Shown: positions 42,516 through 51,389 of the stretch, piece by piece | Layout of the letters: each line of letters opens with the position of its first letter | Numbering within the stretch: the stretch's first letter is position 1 | Origin: JAGNHS01 sp964609695 | GTDB taxonomy: Bacteria > Bdellovibrionota > UBA2428 | NCBI GenBank assembly: GCA_964609695.1 | Contig: CAZSSP010000010.1 | Coordinates: 1 to 64,000 of the forward strand | Direction of reading: 5' to 3' | DNA length: 64,000 nucleotides | Notes under the pieces: model-generated | What the model was told of the DNA's origin: nothing | The model's database searches: none | Seen by the model: only the letters and a program-made list of their open reading frames with translations | Position numbers and translations under genes: made by a program

Positions 42516-43913
42516 TTAATAAGTAGATAATTCTTTGTAGAGCATACGATGCAAAAGTGCAGCAAGTTCTTTGGGCTTATCGGCATCGAGACCAAAAACC
42601 TCGCGCCAACGCTGGCGAGATATCACGGCGCGAGCCATAGAGCGATGCCCTCCGGCACTGCCCAAATAATCAAATAATTTTTTAAATAAATCTCCGCAGT
42701 GATGGATATATCCAGAGTTTCTTCCAGAAATAATAAGTTCTTCATTTAAAAAGCCAGCCACAAGAGCCCACTTAGCTCCTTCAAGTTGCATTACAAAATC
42801 GGCAGCCTGAGCAATCCATTCTTCTTTTTGCACTTTCATCAAAGGTAAAACAGCAATACTGTTTTTAAGTTTTAAGTGAGTAGAAGATTTTCCTAGAGCT
42901 CTCAGATAAGCCACTGGCAATTCCGGTTTTTCGATTCTTTTTATCAAACCAATATTAGCCAGCGAATATAAGGTCAAATAAGCTTCGACATCATAAAAGG
43001 ACACTTCTCGATGAAGCGTTAGAGTATCACTTTTTATTCCGTAGAGTAGAGCCGTGGCCAAACGCAGTGAAGGCTCTAATCTTTCTGCTCTTAAATATTG
43101 AGTTAACATTGTAGCTGTAGAACCCAATTCGGTTTGAATATCGACAAAAGGAACTCCCTTAAGTCCTTCTTCTACGCGTGGATGATGATCAAAAACTGCT
43201 GTAATTTTGGGCAACTCTATTCCTTTAAAAAAACTAGGCTGACAATCCACACAAATAATTTTTTGATATTTTTTAAGTTCATTAGGTTTGACTTGCTTAA
43301 TTTGTATATCGAGCAAGTTCACCATGGCCCTATTTTCAGGACGAGAAATGCGACCAAAGCTTATAATAGGAGAGCTGGTCGCATGACGTCCTAAAATTTT
43401 ACGTAAAGCTAGAGCCGAAGAAATTCCATCAGGATCAGGCTCGCGTTGAAGCAAAAAGGCCACGGAGTCATCTTTCGAGATGAGGGCCTTGAGTTCTTCT
43501 AGACGATTACGCACACGCATTAGGTGAAGCTCTTGTTCTACTCCACTTCCTAAAAGACTACGCCAGGACACTTCATGACGAGTGTCTAAATTTGCTTTTG
43601 AATGTTTTTCTTCATGGTTTCTCAGCTGAAGAATTTTTAAATCACTTTTTTGAGCTAATAACTCACCCACCAAAGCTCTTGTTTTTTCTGCGGACTTTAA
43701 ACCCACAATCGCGAGTGAGGGTTCTTTTGTTTTTAGACAATCCCAGTTTTTACAAACACTTTTAGAATTTTTTGTGATTCTTTTTGCAGGAAGAGTCCAG
43801 CCACGACCTTGAATCCATACTGAAACATGAGATTTTGGTGGAAGAGATTTGACGAGAGATTCTACGGGCCAAGTTTCATCACCTACAACGAGGATATTCT
43901 CTGGACGTGTCAT
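42516..43913 (-). CDS. DHH/DHHA1 family phosphoesterase
   Basis: This is a 465-residue protein. Residues 1-~130 are an unassigned N-terminal domain (NILVVGDETWPVESLVKSLP). From ~150 comes a DHH phosphoesterase: VAFLLQREPDPDGISSALAL (D-P-D), VDCQPSF, AVFDHHPR (D-H-H) and a DHHA1 end with SAGGHRSMARAVI. This fold includes nanoRNases and c-di-AMP/pApA hydrolases; the exact substrate cannot be told. It is the last gene after mlaD, 55 bases downstream on the same strand. Confidence 0.85.
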   Translation of the reverse strand: MTRPENILVVGDETWPVESLVKSLPPKSHVSVWIQGRGWTLPAKRITKNSKSVCKNWDCLKTKEPSLAIVGLKSAEKTRALVGELLAQKSDLKILQLRNHEEKHSKANLDTRHEVSWRSLLGSGVEQELHLMRVRNRLEELKALISKDDSVAFLLQREPDPDGISSALALRKILGRHATSSPIISFGRISRPENRAMVNLLDIQIKQVKPNELKKYQKIICVDCQPSFFKGIELPKITAVFDHHPRVEEGLKGVPFVDIQTELGSTATMLTQYLRAERLEPSLRLATALLYGIKSDTLTLHREVSFYDVEAYLTLYSLANIGLIKRIEKPELPVAYLRALGKSSTHLKLKNSIAVLPLMKVQKEEWIAQAADFVMQLEGAKWALVAGFLNEELIISGRNSGYIHHCGDLFKKLFDYLGSAGGHRSMARAVISRQRWREVFGLDADKPKELAALLHRMLYKELSTY

Positions 43914-43968
43914 CTAGGAATGAGAAATTATCATCTTGGCATAGTGAGTCAACGAGAAGTATCTAGGT

Positions 43969-44754
43969 CTATTTATCCTTTTTTTCTTCGCCTTGAGCAA
44001 TAGATTCACGAACAATGAACCTAATGATTTTACTACGTTTTGCCCCGCCCAAAAGGATCTTCATATCTTCATGTAGAGTAGGATCGTTGACCAAAGCCCC
44101 CAGAGTGCCCTCGCCCTTATCCACCTTAGATAATATGCGACTTAAGCTTTTTATGGCCTGTCCTAAATTTTCATCTTTATTACCATTGAGCTTATCTGTG
44201 AGCTGCTCAAGATTCGCCATAATTCTTTCGAGCCTTCCCGACTTATTAATTTGCTCAAGAGCCGCATTGATTTGAAAGGCCGCCTTCGACAATGACTCAA
44301 CGGCATTTCCTCCTGTGGCTAAGTAATCTTCAAGCTTCTTTTCTTGTCGACGCTTTAAAAACTCCCCATCTTTTAAGGGTTCATAGGCTTCAGTTCCGGC
44401 CGTTAATACAACCACCTGATCTCCCAACATTCCCGTGGTGCTTGTTCCAGCTAAAGTGTCTTGCCTTAAGTGCTCTTTATATTTTTTCGAAATAGAGAGA
44501 CTTACGTCCACACCTTTTTCATCTTTAGGTAAAGTTTTTGCAGACACTCGGCCAATCAAAATACCCGACATATAAACGGGAGCTCCTACGTTTAATCCTC
44601 GAGCATCTTCAAATCTAATTTTAAGGGTGTACTCACCTTGGAAAAATCCAGTCCCCCCGATGAAAACCACAAAGCCTGTCATCACCATAAGAGCGACAAA
44701 AACAAACATCCCAACGATAAAATTGTTCTCGCCTTTGCTGTTAGGCCTTTCCAT
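43969..44754 (-). CDS. mlaD: MlaD, MCE-domain lipid-transport protein
   Basis: MlaD is the membrane-anchored periplasmic ring of the Mla phospholipid transporter. The 261 residues have an N-terminal TM helix (FIVGMFVFVALMVMTGFVVF), the MCE domain (LKIRFEDARGLNVGAPVYMS, GILIGRV, GMLGDQVVVLT) and a long helical C-terminus (ALEQINKSGRLERIMANLEQ). It overlaps mlaF by 14 bases. Confidence 0.92.
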   Translation of the reverse strand: MERPNSKGENNFIVGMFVFVALMVMTGFVVFIGGTGFFQGEYTLKIRFEDARGLNVGAPVYMSGILIGRVSAKTLPKDEKGVDVSLSISKKYKEHLRQDTLAGTSTTGMLGDQVVVLTAGTEAYEPLKDGEFLKRRQEKKLEDYLATGGNAVESLSKAAFQINAALEQINKSGRLERIMANLEQLTDKLNGNKDENLGQAIKSLSRILSKVDKGEGTLGALVNDPTLHEDMKILLGGAKRSKIIRFIVRESIAQGEEKKDK

Positions 44755-45493
44755 AATTGCCTCCTGTTACAAACGAATGAAATAGTTCGTTACTTTCTTC
44801 TTTTAGCTGCGACACTTTACCCTCTACAGCGATTCTGCCGCGGAAAAGTAAGCTTAATCTCTCAGAGGTCGCATAAACGGTGGGAATATCATGAGTCACC
44901 AAAACCCCACCCTGTCCATTTTCTTTTAGTAAATTGATCACATCTTGAATATTGCGAGTATTAAAAGGATCTAAGCCCGCCGTAGGTTCATCATATAAAA
45001 TCACTTCTGGATCGAGCATCAAGCCACGGGATAAGCCCACACGTTTTTGCATACCGCCCGATAAATCCGAAGGAAGAAGTTTGTTGGTACCCGACAAACC
45101 GAAACGCTCTAGTGTTTCATCAATTTTCTTTTGCTTTTCTTTACGCGACATTTTTGTGTGAGCATCGAGAGGATAGAGCAAATTTTCTTCTACAGTGAGA
45201 GAGTCAAATAAGGCTCCTCCCTGAAAAACATAAGCCACTTGTTTTCGAACTTCATACCACTGGTGCTCAGAATAATGAGTGACATCTTTTCCTTTAAAAA
45301 AGATTGTCCCTTCATCGGGTTTCTCTAAACCAATGAGCGCTCTTAAAAAAACACTTTTTCCCGAACCGCTTCCACCAATCAAACTCACCACTTCTTTAGG
45401 GAATAAATCGAAATCTAAATGATCATGAACTCGCTTAGTTCCAAAAGTTTTTGAAAAACCTCTGACTCTAAAAAGCGGTTCTTGCTTGCTCAC
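44741..45493 (-). CDS. mlaF: MlaF, ABC-transporter ATPase of the Mla system
   Basis: This is the cytosolic ATPase driving phospholipid movement. The 250 residues carry Walker A GGSGSGKSVF, the Q-loop VFQGGALFDSLTVEENLLYP, the signature LPSDLSGGMQKRVGLSRGL, Walker B VILYDEPTAGLDP and the H-loop VLVTHDIPTVYA. It lies 2 bases after mlaE and overlaps mlaD, so the three are clearly one operon. Confidence 0.95.
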   Translation of the reverse strand: MSKQEPLFRVRGFSKTFGTKRVHDHLDFDLFPKEVVSLIGGSGSGKSVFLRALIGLEKPDEGTIFFKGKDVTHYSEHQWYEVRKQVAYVFQGGALFDSLTVEENLLYPLDAHTKMSRKEKQKKIDETLERFGLSGTNKLLPSDLSGGMQKRVGLSRGLMLDPEVILYDEPTAGLDPFNTRNIQDVINLLKENGQGGVLVTHDIPTVYATSERLSLLFRGRIAVEGKVSQLKEESNELFHSFVTGGNYGKA

Positions 45494-45495
45494 GA

Positions 45496-46293
45496 CTATA
45501 AATCCCCCGCTCGAAAAGCATTTTCAAATATCCAAAGCATTTTTGTTAAAATAAAATCAAAGGCAAGAACCAGCACTGAAGAAATCACCACGGCTCGAGT
45601 TGTTGAATTCCCCACGCCTTGAGTTCCACCAGAAGTTCTTAAACCTACAAAACAGCCAACTGAACCTATAATAAAACCAAACACTGTTGCCTTAAACAAA
45701 CCACCGCAAACATCACGAAGGTTAATGATTTCAAACGATTTAAAAAAATAATCGTAATTGCTCAAACCTAGAGTGACAGACCCAATGAGCATGCCTCCAA
45801 ATATACCGAGCATATTAGCCATAATCGTAAGCAATGGAGCCGCAATCATGACTGCAAGAATTTTAGGAGCCACAATTTTTTGAATAGGATCAGTTCCTAA
45901 GGCACGAATAGCATCAATCTGCTGAGTCACTGCCATAGATCCAACTTCAGAGGCAATACCAGCTCCCACCCGACCCGAAATCATAAGCGCTGTAAAAATC
46001 GGACCCAATTCTCGAACAATAGAAGTGGCTACAATTTTCGGCACATAGAGTTTGGCTCCAAAGCGCGCTAATCCAAATCCAAATTGTAGAGTCATCACAG
46101 TTCCAGTAGCGAGAGCCGCAACAGCGACAATTAAAAAACTCATCACACCAATGCTATAGAGTTCATTCACAATAGAAGTTCTGGAAGGAGGCCGCCTCAA
46201 ATAAACACGAAATGTTTGCCATACCATTTCAGAAAGTCCCCCCAAAAACAGAAGAGCTTGCATAAATGAACTACTTTTTAGCAGACTGATCAT
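45496..46293 (-). CDS. mlaE: MlaE, permease of the Mla system
   Basis: This is the inner-membrane permease of the transporter (MlaE/YrbE family, DUF140). About 265 residues include VNELYSIGVMSFLIVAVAAL, TGTVMTLQFGFGLARFGAKL, ELGPIFTALMISGRVGAGIA, SEVGSMAVTQQIDAIRALGT and GFIIGSVGCFVGLRTSGG, all typical. I prefer the ATG at 46293 (GGAG 11 bases upstream) to the longer frame from 46341; an ATG at 46263 is a shorter option. It overlaps the upstream lipoprotein gene. Confidence 0.92.
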   Translation of the reverse strand: MISLLKSSSFMQALLFLGGLSEMVWQTFRVYLRRPPSRTSIVNELYSIGVMSFLIVAVAALATGTVMTLQFGFGLARFGAKLYVPKIVATSIVRELGPIFTALMISGRVGAGIASEVGSMAVTQQIDAIRALGTDPIQKIVAPKILAVMIAAPLLTIMANMLGIFGGMLIGSVTLGLSNYDYFFKSFEIINLRDVCGGLFKATVFGFIIGSVGCFVGLRTSGGTQGVGNSTTRAVVISSVLVLAFDFILTKMLWIFENAFRAGDL

Positions 46294-46795
46294 GGTGATA
46301 CTCGCTCCGTCCGTAATGAAAGCCTTTAAGCATATTTTCATAAGAGGCCACGTCGTCGCTGCTTAAGTCATGAGCCTTTTGCAAATGAAAATCAAAAATA
46401 CAATCGTCTTTTCGAACTACTGTTGAAAGCACATCGACTGGAACTCCATCCATCTTAGCTTTCACGTGCCTACGAAGTGCCGCACGACCATCAATGATCA
46501 AATCTTGATTCTCTAAAACATCTAATCCCTGCAATGGCGAATGAGCAGATTTCATCAAAGATTCCAGAGAAGCTCCATCGTAGCGTCCACAGAGAGAACT
46601 CACACTAATCATGGCAGAAGTTTTTTTGTTTAAATAAACTTTGTCGGCATCAATTTCTTTAAATTTTTCTAGCATCCAATCCGCACCCGGACTGGGAAGT
46701 TGATAATTGTTGGCAGATTTATCTTCGCGCAAGGGTCCCCCCAAAGAACACGCAAAGACAAAAGGGACTAAAGCTAAAACACTGATGTTTTTCAT
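46271..46795 (-). CDS. lipoprotein at the head of the Mla operon
   Basis: This is a 174-residue lipoprotein (MKNISVLALVPFVFAC, Cys16). The ATG at 46795 gives a clean lipoprotein signal, while the longer frame from 46831 adds a charged lead that would break it. The mature part contains SSLCGRYDGASLESLMKSAH and LENQDLIIDGRAALRRHVKA. Two Cys remain in the mature chain. Its coupling to mlaE (overlapping ends) suggests a role in lipid transport, perhaps as an MlaA/MlaC-like accessory. Sequence similarity to either is not visible. Confidence 0.65.
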   Translation of the reverse strand: MKNISVLALVPFVFACSLGGPLREDKSANNYQLPSPGADWMLEKFKEIDADKVYLNKKTSAMISVSSLCGRYDGASLESLMKSAHSPLQGLDVLENQDLIIDGRAALRRHVKAKMDGVPVDVLSTVVRKDDCIFDFHLQKAHDLSSDDVASYENMLKGFHYGRSEYHHDQSAKK

Positions 46796-46884
46796 ATGTG
46801 GGTCTATCTTTTTATCGGAAGCCCCGGGCAAAACATAACCTATAGCTGGGATTTTTACAGATGCTTAGCGCAACGCATCTATTA

Positions 46885-48045
46885 TTATCGAGCAATTTGA
46901 ACACGCAAACCGTCTCGCAGAGGCAGAACTACGGCCGTATTCCGAGCCGGAGTCAAAATTCGGAAATCTTTAGGAGCCCCCATTCCAAAATCAAGATCCA
47001 AAACGGGAAGTCGTGAAAGGTTGGTCACCAAAAAACCTGTTTCGGGGTCGGCCACATGAAAGTTTTCAAGGACTTCTAAACCTTTAGAAATCCGTAATTG
47101 CTCAAGACATTCTAAAGATTCTTCACAAGCTTTAGCATCGATGGCCCTTACAGCCCTATTGAGTGCTAAAGCTAGATCTGCAACCGAAGAGGACTTAATT
47201 TTTTCTTCACTTAAACGTATCGAAGCTGCACGAATAGCATTACCAAAATATAGAGGGCTTATATTTGGAAAAACTCTTCTATAATCATAGGCACAAGACA
47301 AACTATATAATGTATCAGGGCTTTTAAATTGAGATTGAGTTTGTGTAATTTGTTTCCAAAGATGCGCGCTCAAAATATCATTCACCGAAAGTCTCACATC
47401 AGTTTGTGCACAAGCTTCATTGTATAATTTATCAATTTCTTGTTTTTTAAAATCAATTATTTCCCATTCCACTCGATCATCATTTGCGGGACGAGGAATC
47501 TTTGAAAGAGCAAAACCCGTTTTATGGAATATCGATTCGACATCAATGTCTTTTGTGTTATTAGCCATTTTAGGAGTTAAAATCTCTCGATTGAGTTCGG
47601 GTTTATTAAATGGCATTTTTCTGTGAATTCGCGACCAAGTTGTTAAAAATAAAAAATAACTAAATCCATCCACTACACAATGAGAGATGCTCACACCTAG
47701 ATATGTCTTTTGGGCCGCGTGAGTTAAGGTCACTTCTATCAATGGACAATGAGGCACGCTTTTAGCACGCGAAAGCAAAACATCGAGACTCTGAAGATCG
47801 TCAAAATCGACTTCAGATTGCAGCGATTGCTGATGCCAAGCAAGGCTGTTTTCAGTTTCAAAAAATTCGAGCGTATGAGAATTAAGATTTCTAAGTTGCG
47901 ATTTTAGAGGACTAAATTCATTGAGACATGCCAATAGAGATTCTTTCAGCGCAGGGGCCTCGAGTTGCCCCTCAAATGAAAAAAGAAAATTAATGGGATA
48001 TCCACCCCTACCAGTAAAAACATGATCAACCGGAGAAAGCCTCAT
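46885..48045 (-). CDS. BAHD-like/CoA-dependent acyltransferase
   Basis: This is a 386-residue protein with three features of the HxxxD acyltransferase superfamily: VSISHCVVDGFSYFLFL (H-x-x-x-D-G catalytic motif), NDILSAHLWKQI (seen in BAHD enzymes as DxxxAxxWr) and LDFGMGAPKDFR (close to the BAHD D-F-G-W-G motif). PLYFGNAIRAAS also matches the BAHD YFGN segment. BAHD enzymes transfer acyl groups from CoA to alcohols or amines, mostly in plants and fungi. A condensation-domain relative is the alternative. There is no signal peptide. Substrate unknown. Confidence 0.7.
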   Translation of the reverse strand: MRLSPVDHVFTGRGGYPINFLFSFEGQLEAPALKESLLACLNEFSPLKSQLRNLNSHTLEFFETENSLAWHQQSLQSEVDFDDLQSLDVLLSRAKSVPHCPLIEVTLTHAAQKTYLGVSISHCVVDGFSYFLFLTTWSRIHRKMPFNKPELNREILTPKMANNTKDIDVESIFHKTGFALSKIPRPANDDRVEWEIIDFKKQEIDKLYNEACAQTDVRLSVNDILSAHLWKQITQTQSQFKSPDTLYSLSCAYDYRRVFPNISPLYFGNAIRAASIRLSEEKIKSSSVADLALALNRAVRAIDAKACEESLECLEQLRISKGLEVLENFHVADPETGFLVTNLSRLPVLDLDFGMGAPKDFRILTPARNTAVVLPLRDGLRVQIAR

Positions 48046-48145
48046 AGAATTAGCAAAGTCTCACTTTAGGCTTATCCAGACAAATAGCCCCGCACGCATC
48101 GCAGCATGATAGGGAATTAAAATTTAACAAAGAAAATAAGAAAGT

Positions 48146-48405
48146 GCCCACGAATGATGGCCAACTTCAATCCCTTAAAAAACAGCAAATAAAATTAATT
48201 AAGTTCCGTAACTTAAGTTTTCTCAGAAACTGACGAAAGAAATCAGGAGTCGTTAGTTCCTGATTTCTTTCAAGACGATACAGATGACTAGTATCATCTG
48301 TATCGTACGCAGTATTTTTAGGACCAAAATTAAAGCCTCCAAGTAACACATAAGTGCCCCCTTTCAGCTGTAAATCCATCCTAGTTTCATAACCCATTCG
48401 TGGGC
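48146..48405. repeat. 260-bp element with 11-bp terminal inverted repeats and tandem hairpins
   Basis: GCCCACGAATG (48146-48156) and CATTCGTGGGC (48395-48405) are exact inverted repeats. Inside are two perfect hairpins 3 bases apart: GAAAGAAATCAGGA/TCCTGATTTCTTTC (48235-48271, 14 bp, 9-base loop) and ACGATACAGATGA/TCATCTGTATCGT (48275-48306, 13 bp, 6-base loop), with a smaller AGTTT/AAACT hairpin just before. No target-site duplication is seen. It occupies most of the 429-base stretch 48046-48474; the rest shows nothing. Confidence 0.6.
48167..48397 (-). CDS. possible 76-residue protein inside the hairpin element
   Basis: An open frame MGYETRMDLQLKGGTYVLLG continues to FFRQFLRKLKL and stops at 48167. 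Its composition is protein-like, but both perfect hairpins fall inside it, which real coding sequence rarely shows. An inner ATG (48379) is possible. It may be a true small gene, a remnant, or chance. Confidence 0.25.
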   Translation of the reverse strand: MGYETRMDLQLKGGTYVLLGGFNFGPKNTAYDTDDTSHLYRLERNQELTTPDFFRQFLRKLKLRNLINFICCFLRD

Positions 48406-48474
48406 CTAAAAACCCAAGCGAAAACTATGCCTAATTATCAATTTTGAGAAAAATATACCGATAAGACTATAGCT

Positions 48475-49905
48475 ATGGATGAAAAGAGGAAAATTCTATT
48501 CGTTTGTTCAGATTCTAAATTCCCCCTTCCCTCTAGCCGAATCAAACCCAGTTATTACCTCTACAGCAATCTCACTTCAGCCAATGAATGGAACAAAGAA
48601 GAAAACATAAAAATTAAAGCCATCTTTATTGATGTTGATGCCGTGGCTGGGACTTTATCTTTAGATGACTGGGCCACCAAAGCCTGGAGAAATACTTTCA
48701 ACGAACTTGTTGTGAAATGCATCGGGCCTGATGGTGAAGCACCAACCTTAGTCGCATACACCAGAGAAGCCACATGGGACACAGCCACACTCGCTATAAA
48801 AATTGGTGTTCGTGATTTGTGTAAATTGAGCAAAATCGAAGAACGAATACAATATTATTTAGCGCTCGATAGCGAAGAAAAAATTGAAATCAATACAGCC
48901 CCAATTCCTATCACACAGGGACAAGAGATTAGAGACAATCAACCTGTCAAAACTATTGCCCCACACACCATTCCCTACCCGATAGAAGGACTTGAGGGAA
49001 ACAGTTTAGCTATAGAATCCGTTCGAAACCTCATTCGGAAATGCGCCTCATTAGAAACTTCTGTACTCATTGAAGGCGATACTGGGACAGGGAAGGACCT
49101 TGTCGCAAAAGCTTTACACAATTACAGCAGGCGCGCTCAAGGACCTTTCATTACTGTGAGCTGCGGAGCCATAGCACCCAACCTTATTGAAGCCGAACTC
49201 TTTGGTCATATCAAAGGCGCTTATACGGGGGCCGATAGAGAACGTACTGGATTAATCGCCTCAGCCAATGGGGGAACACTTTTTTTAGACGATATTTCAT
49301 CTTTAGCACCTGATTTCCAAGCAAAACTTCTACGAGTGCTCCAAGACAAAAAAATAAAGCCTGTAGGCTCAAGCCAAGAAGTTTCAGTCGACATTCGACT
49401 TATTTCTAGCAGCAAAGAAAATCTTAGTCTTTTAGTTGAAAAAGGACTTTTTAGAGAAGATCTCCTCTATCGAATTAAAGTTATGGATATTATTTTACCT
49501 CGCCTCAGTGAACGTAAAAGTGACATACCCCTGATTTGTAATAGCGCCTTAAAAAAACTCGCCCGCAAAAACAAACGACCTCTTCTAGAGCTTAGTTCTG
49601 GAACTCTAGAGAAACTCATATTCTATTCATGGCCCGGAAATATTCGAGAACTCGAAAACATACTCGAACACGCTGCCACTCTAGCTTGGGCAGAAAATCG
49701 CAAACAAATTGAAGTTCACGATTTACCGGCAACTATGCAAAGTCTTGAAAACGTATCGCTTCAACTCCTTTCCCTAAAAGATGCTGTAAGACAGTTCGAA
49801 AAAGACTATATTTCCCGAACTGTAAAAAGATTAGGGGGCTCTAAAGAGTCGGCCGCCGAAACTCTTGGATTGAGCTTAGCCACTCTTTATCGTAAGTTAG
49901 GCTAG
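48475..49905 (+). CDS. sigma-54-dependent transcriptional activator
   Basis: This is a 476-residue enhancer-binding protein. The AAA+ domain (~170-400) carries Walker A EGDTGTGKDLVAKAL, the sigma-54 contact loop as GAYTGADRERTG (the Y variant of GAFTGA), Walker B TLFLDDIS and the R-finger region LLYRIKVMDI, plus WPGNIRELENILEHA. The C-terminal Fis-type HTH is KESAAETLGLSLATLYRKLG. The N-terminal ~150 residues are not a normal phospho-receiver but contain FIDVDAV and end GVRDLCKLSKIEERIQYYL, as in degenerate receivers. The signal and targets are unknown. It is followed 17 bases later by the Rsm22 gene. Confidence 0.92.
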   Translation: MDEKRKILFVCSDSKFPLPSSRIKPSYYLYSNLTSANEWNKEENIKIKAIFIDVDAVAGTLSLDDWATKAWRNTFNELVVKCIGPDGEAPTLVAYTREATWDTATLAIKIGVRDLCKLSKIEERIQYYLALDSEEKIEINTAPIPITQGQEIRDNQPVKTIAPHTIPYPIEGLEGNSLAIESVRNLIRKCASLETSVLIEGDTGTGKDLVAKALHNYSRRAQGPFITVSCGAIAPNLIEAELFGHIKGAYTGADRERTGLIASANGGTLFLDDISSLAPDFQAKLLRVLQDKKIKPVGSSQEVSVDIRLISSSKENLSLLVEKGLFREDLLYRIKVMDIILPRLSERKSDIPLICNSALKKLARKNKRPLLELSSGTLEKLIFYSWPGNIRELENILEHAATLAWAENRKQIEVHDLPATMQSLENVSLQLLSLKDAVRQFEKDYISRTVKRLGGSKESAAETLGLSLATLYRKLG

Positions 49906-49922
49906 AAAGAATTTATCAAAAA

Positions 49923-50843
49923 ATGAAACGTTCCAAAAGTTACTGGGAAAGTCTTAAATTATTACGTGAAAATTTTCTAAATCCTCAAATTGGAAATCAA
50001 TACTGGAAAAGCTATGAAGACTTAGCTCTTTACGATGAAAGTTTTGGCGAGCGCATTCGCTGGAAAGCGCTCCAAGTGATTGATGAATTAAAAGTTAGAA
50101 ATTTTCCTTCGCAAGTTTGTGAAGAAATCCTCGACTGGGGTTGCGGCAGTGGTGTTTTTATTGATGCCTACTTAGATCAATTCCCCGAACATAAACCCAG
50201 CTGTATTTACCTTGAAGACCATTCTGAAATTGCTGTTAATTATGCTCTCGAAAAACTTTCGCACAAATACCCTCATCTTGTATTCAAAAAAGGCAAACCC
50301 TCTTTTGAAAAAAAAACTCTCACGCTTATCAGTCACGTGCTCAATGAGTGCAGCGAAAAATCACAAAGTGTTTTAAATACTATTGGTGAACATAGCGAAG
50401 CCATGATTTGGTTAGAATCTGGAACGGCCGTTAACTCTAAAAATCTCGGTGCTATGAGAGAAAGATTAAAAAGAAATTTAAAAGTCTGGGCCCCCTGCCC
50501 TCACCAAGAACGATGCCCTATGCTCAATCGTGAAAAAGATTGGTGCCACAATTTTGCAAAAATTCCTCAAATTGCTTTCCACGATGCTTACTGGGAGGAC
50601 TTTTCAAAAGAATTGGGCATTGATCGCCATAGACTCCCCTATACTTATTTGGCGCTCCACAAAGCCACTCCTCAAAGTTTATTTGAAAGACGACATATTG
50701 GAGAAGCTCGACTTTACAAAGCTTGGGCCGAAACTCTAATTTGTGAAAACGATGGGCAGGCCCATGAAGTGCGCATTCAAAAGCGTGATCAAAAGGAACT
50801 TTTCAAACAGCTGAAAAGAAACCCCTTCCCTCACACTTTCTGA
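49923..50843 (+). CDS. Rsm22-family (ribosomal small subunit) methyltransferase-like protein
   Basis: This is a 306-residue protein with a SAM-binding motif (EILDWGCGSGVFIDAYL) and the Rsm22 Cys cluster (WAPCPHQERCPML then DWCHNFAKI) proposed to bind Fe-S or zinc. Rsm22 relatives work in assembly of small ribosomal subunits in mitochondria and are widespread in bacteria with little experimental data. It is in line with the sigma-54 activator and probably co-transcribed. Confidence 0.85.
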   Translation: MKRSKSYWESLKLLRENFLNPQIGNQYWKSYEDLALYDESFGERIRWKALQVIDELKVRNFPSQVCEEILDWGCGSGVFIDAYLDQFPEHKPSCIYLEDHSEIAVNYALEKLSHKYPHLVFKKGKPSFEKKTLTLISHVLNECSEKSQSVLNTIGEHSEAMIWLESGTAVNSKNLGAMRERLKRNLKVWAPCPHQERCPMLNREKDWCHNFAKIPQIAFHDAYWEDFSKELGIDRHRLPYTYLALHKATPQSLFERRHIGEARLYKAWAETLICENDGQAHEVRIQKRDQKELFKQLKRNPFPHTF

Positions 50844-50871
50844 AACTTTAATCTCTTAATAAAAATTTAAG

Positions 50872-51210
50872 TTAGAGCCAAGTGATGTGAATATTGAACC
50901 CACCATTGCTGTTGTCGACATGCACTACGCAATCTTGAGTTACAGATTGACCCATTAACGAAGAAACAATGTGTATTTCAGTAACAACTTTCTGTCTGTC
51001 CATAAATCGTGTTAAAGGCGTTTCAACAGCGCACGAGCCTTTAGAGATATTGATTTGACTGATTAAGCTTGCGGTTTGGACTCGGGCAATTGCACCTACC
51101 GGTGCACCAAAGTAAATGTCCTCATTGTTTGATGGTGCTACAACAACGTTATTCGCCGCAAAGCTTGCAGCACACACTAAAGCTCCAATTAATAAAATTC
51201 CTTTTTTCAT
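50872..51210 (-). CDS. small secreted protein of unknown function
   Basis: This is a 112-residue protein with a signal peptide (ILLIGALVCAASFAAN). The mature chain is Val/Ser-rich and beta-like with two Cys (GSCAVETP and TQDCVVHV) likely to form a disulfide. A GGAGG ribosome site precedes the ATG. It is convergent with the Rsm22 gene. No family is recognised. Confidence 0.6.
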   Translation of the reverse strand: MKKGILLIGALVCAASFAANNVVVAPSNNEDIYFGAPVGAIARVQTASLISQINISKGSCAVETPLTRFMDRQKVVTEIHIVSSLMGQSVTQDCVVHVDNSNGGFNIHITWL

Positions 51211-51389
51211 ATTCCCTCCGGGATTGAGTATATAGCAGTGATTTTTTTGCGCAATATCCAGGGGTAATCATTCTCACATGACGCGCATTATTACCCATGA
51301 GAATACAAAATGGAATATGATCTCTCAAACCATTTTTAAAAATCTGATTTTTGCAGTCGAAAGTTCGTATCCTGACGTGTCTTTAGAAA

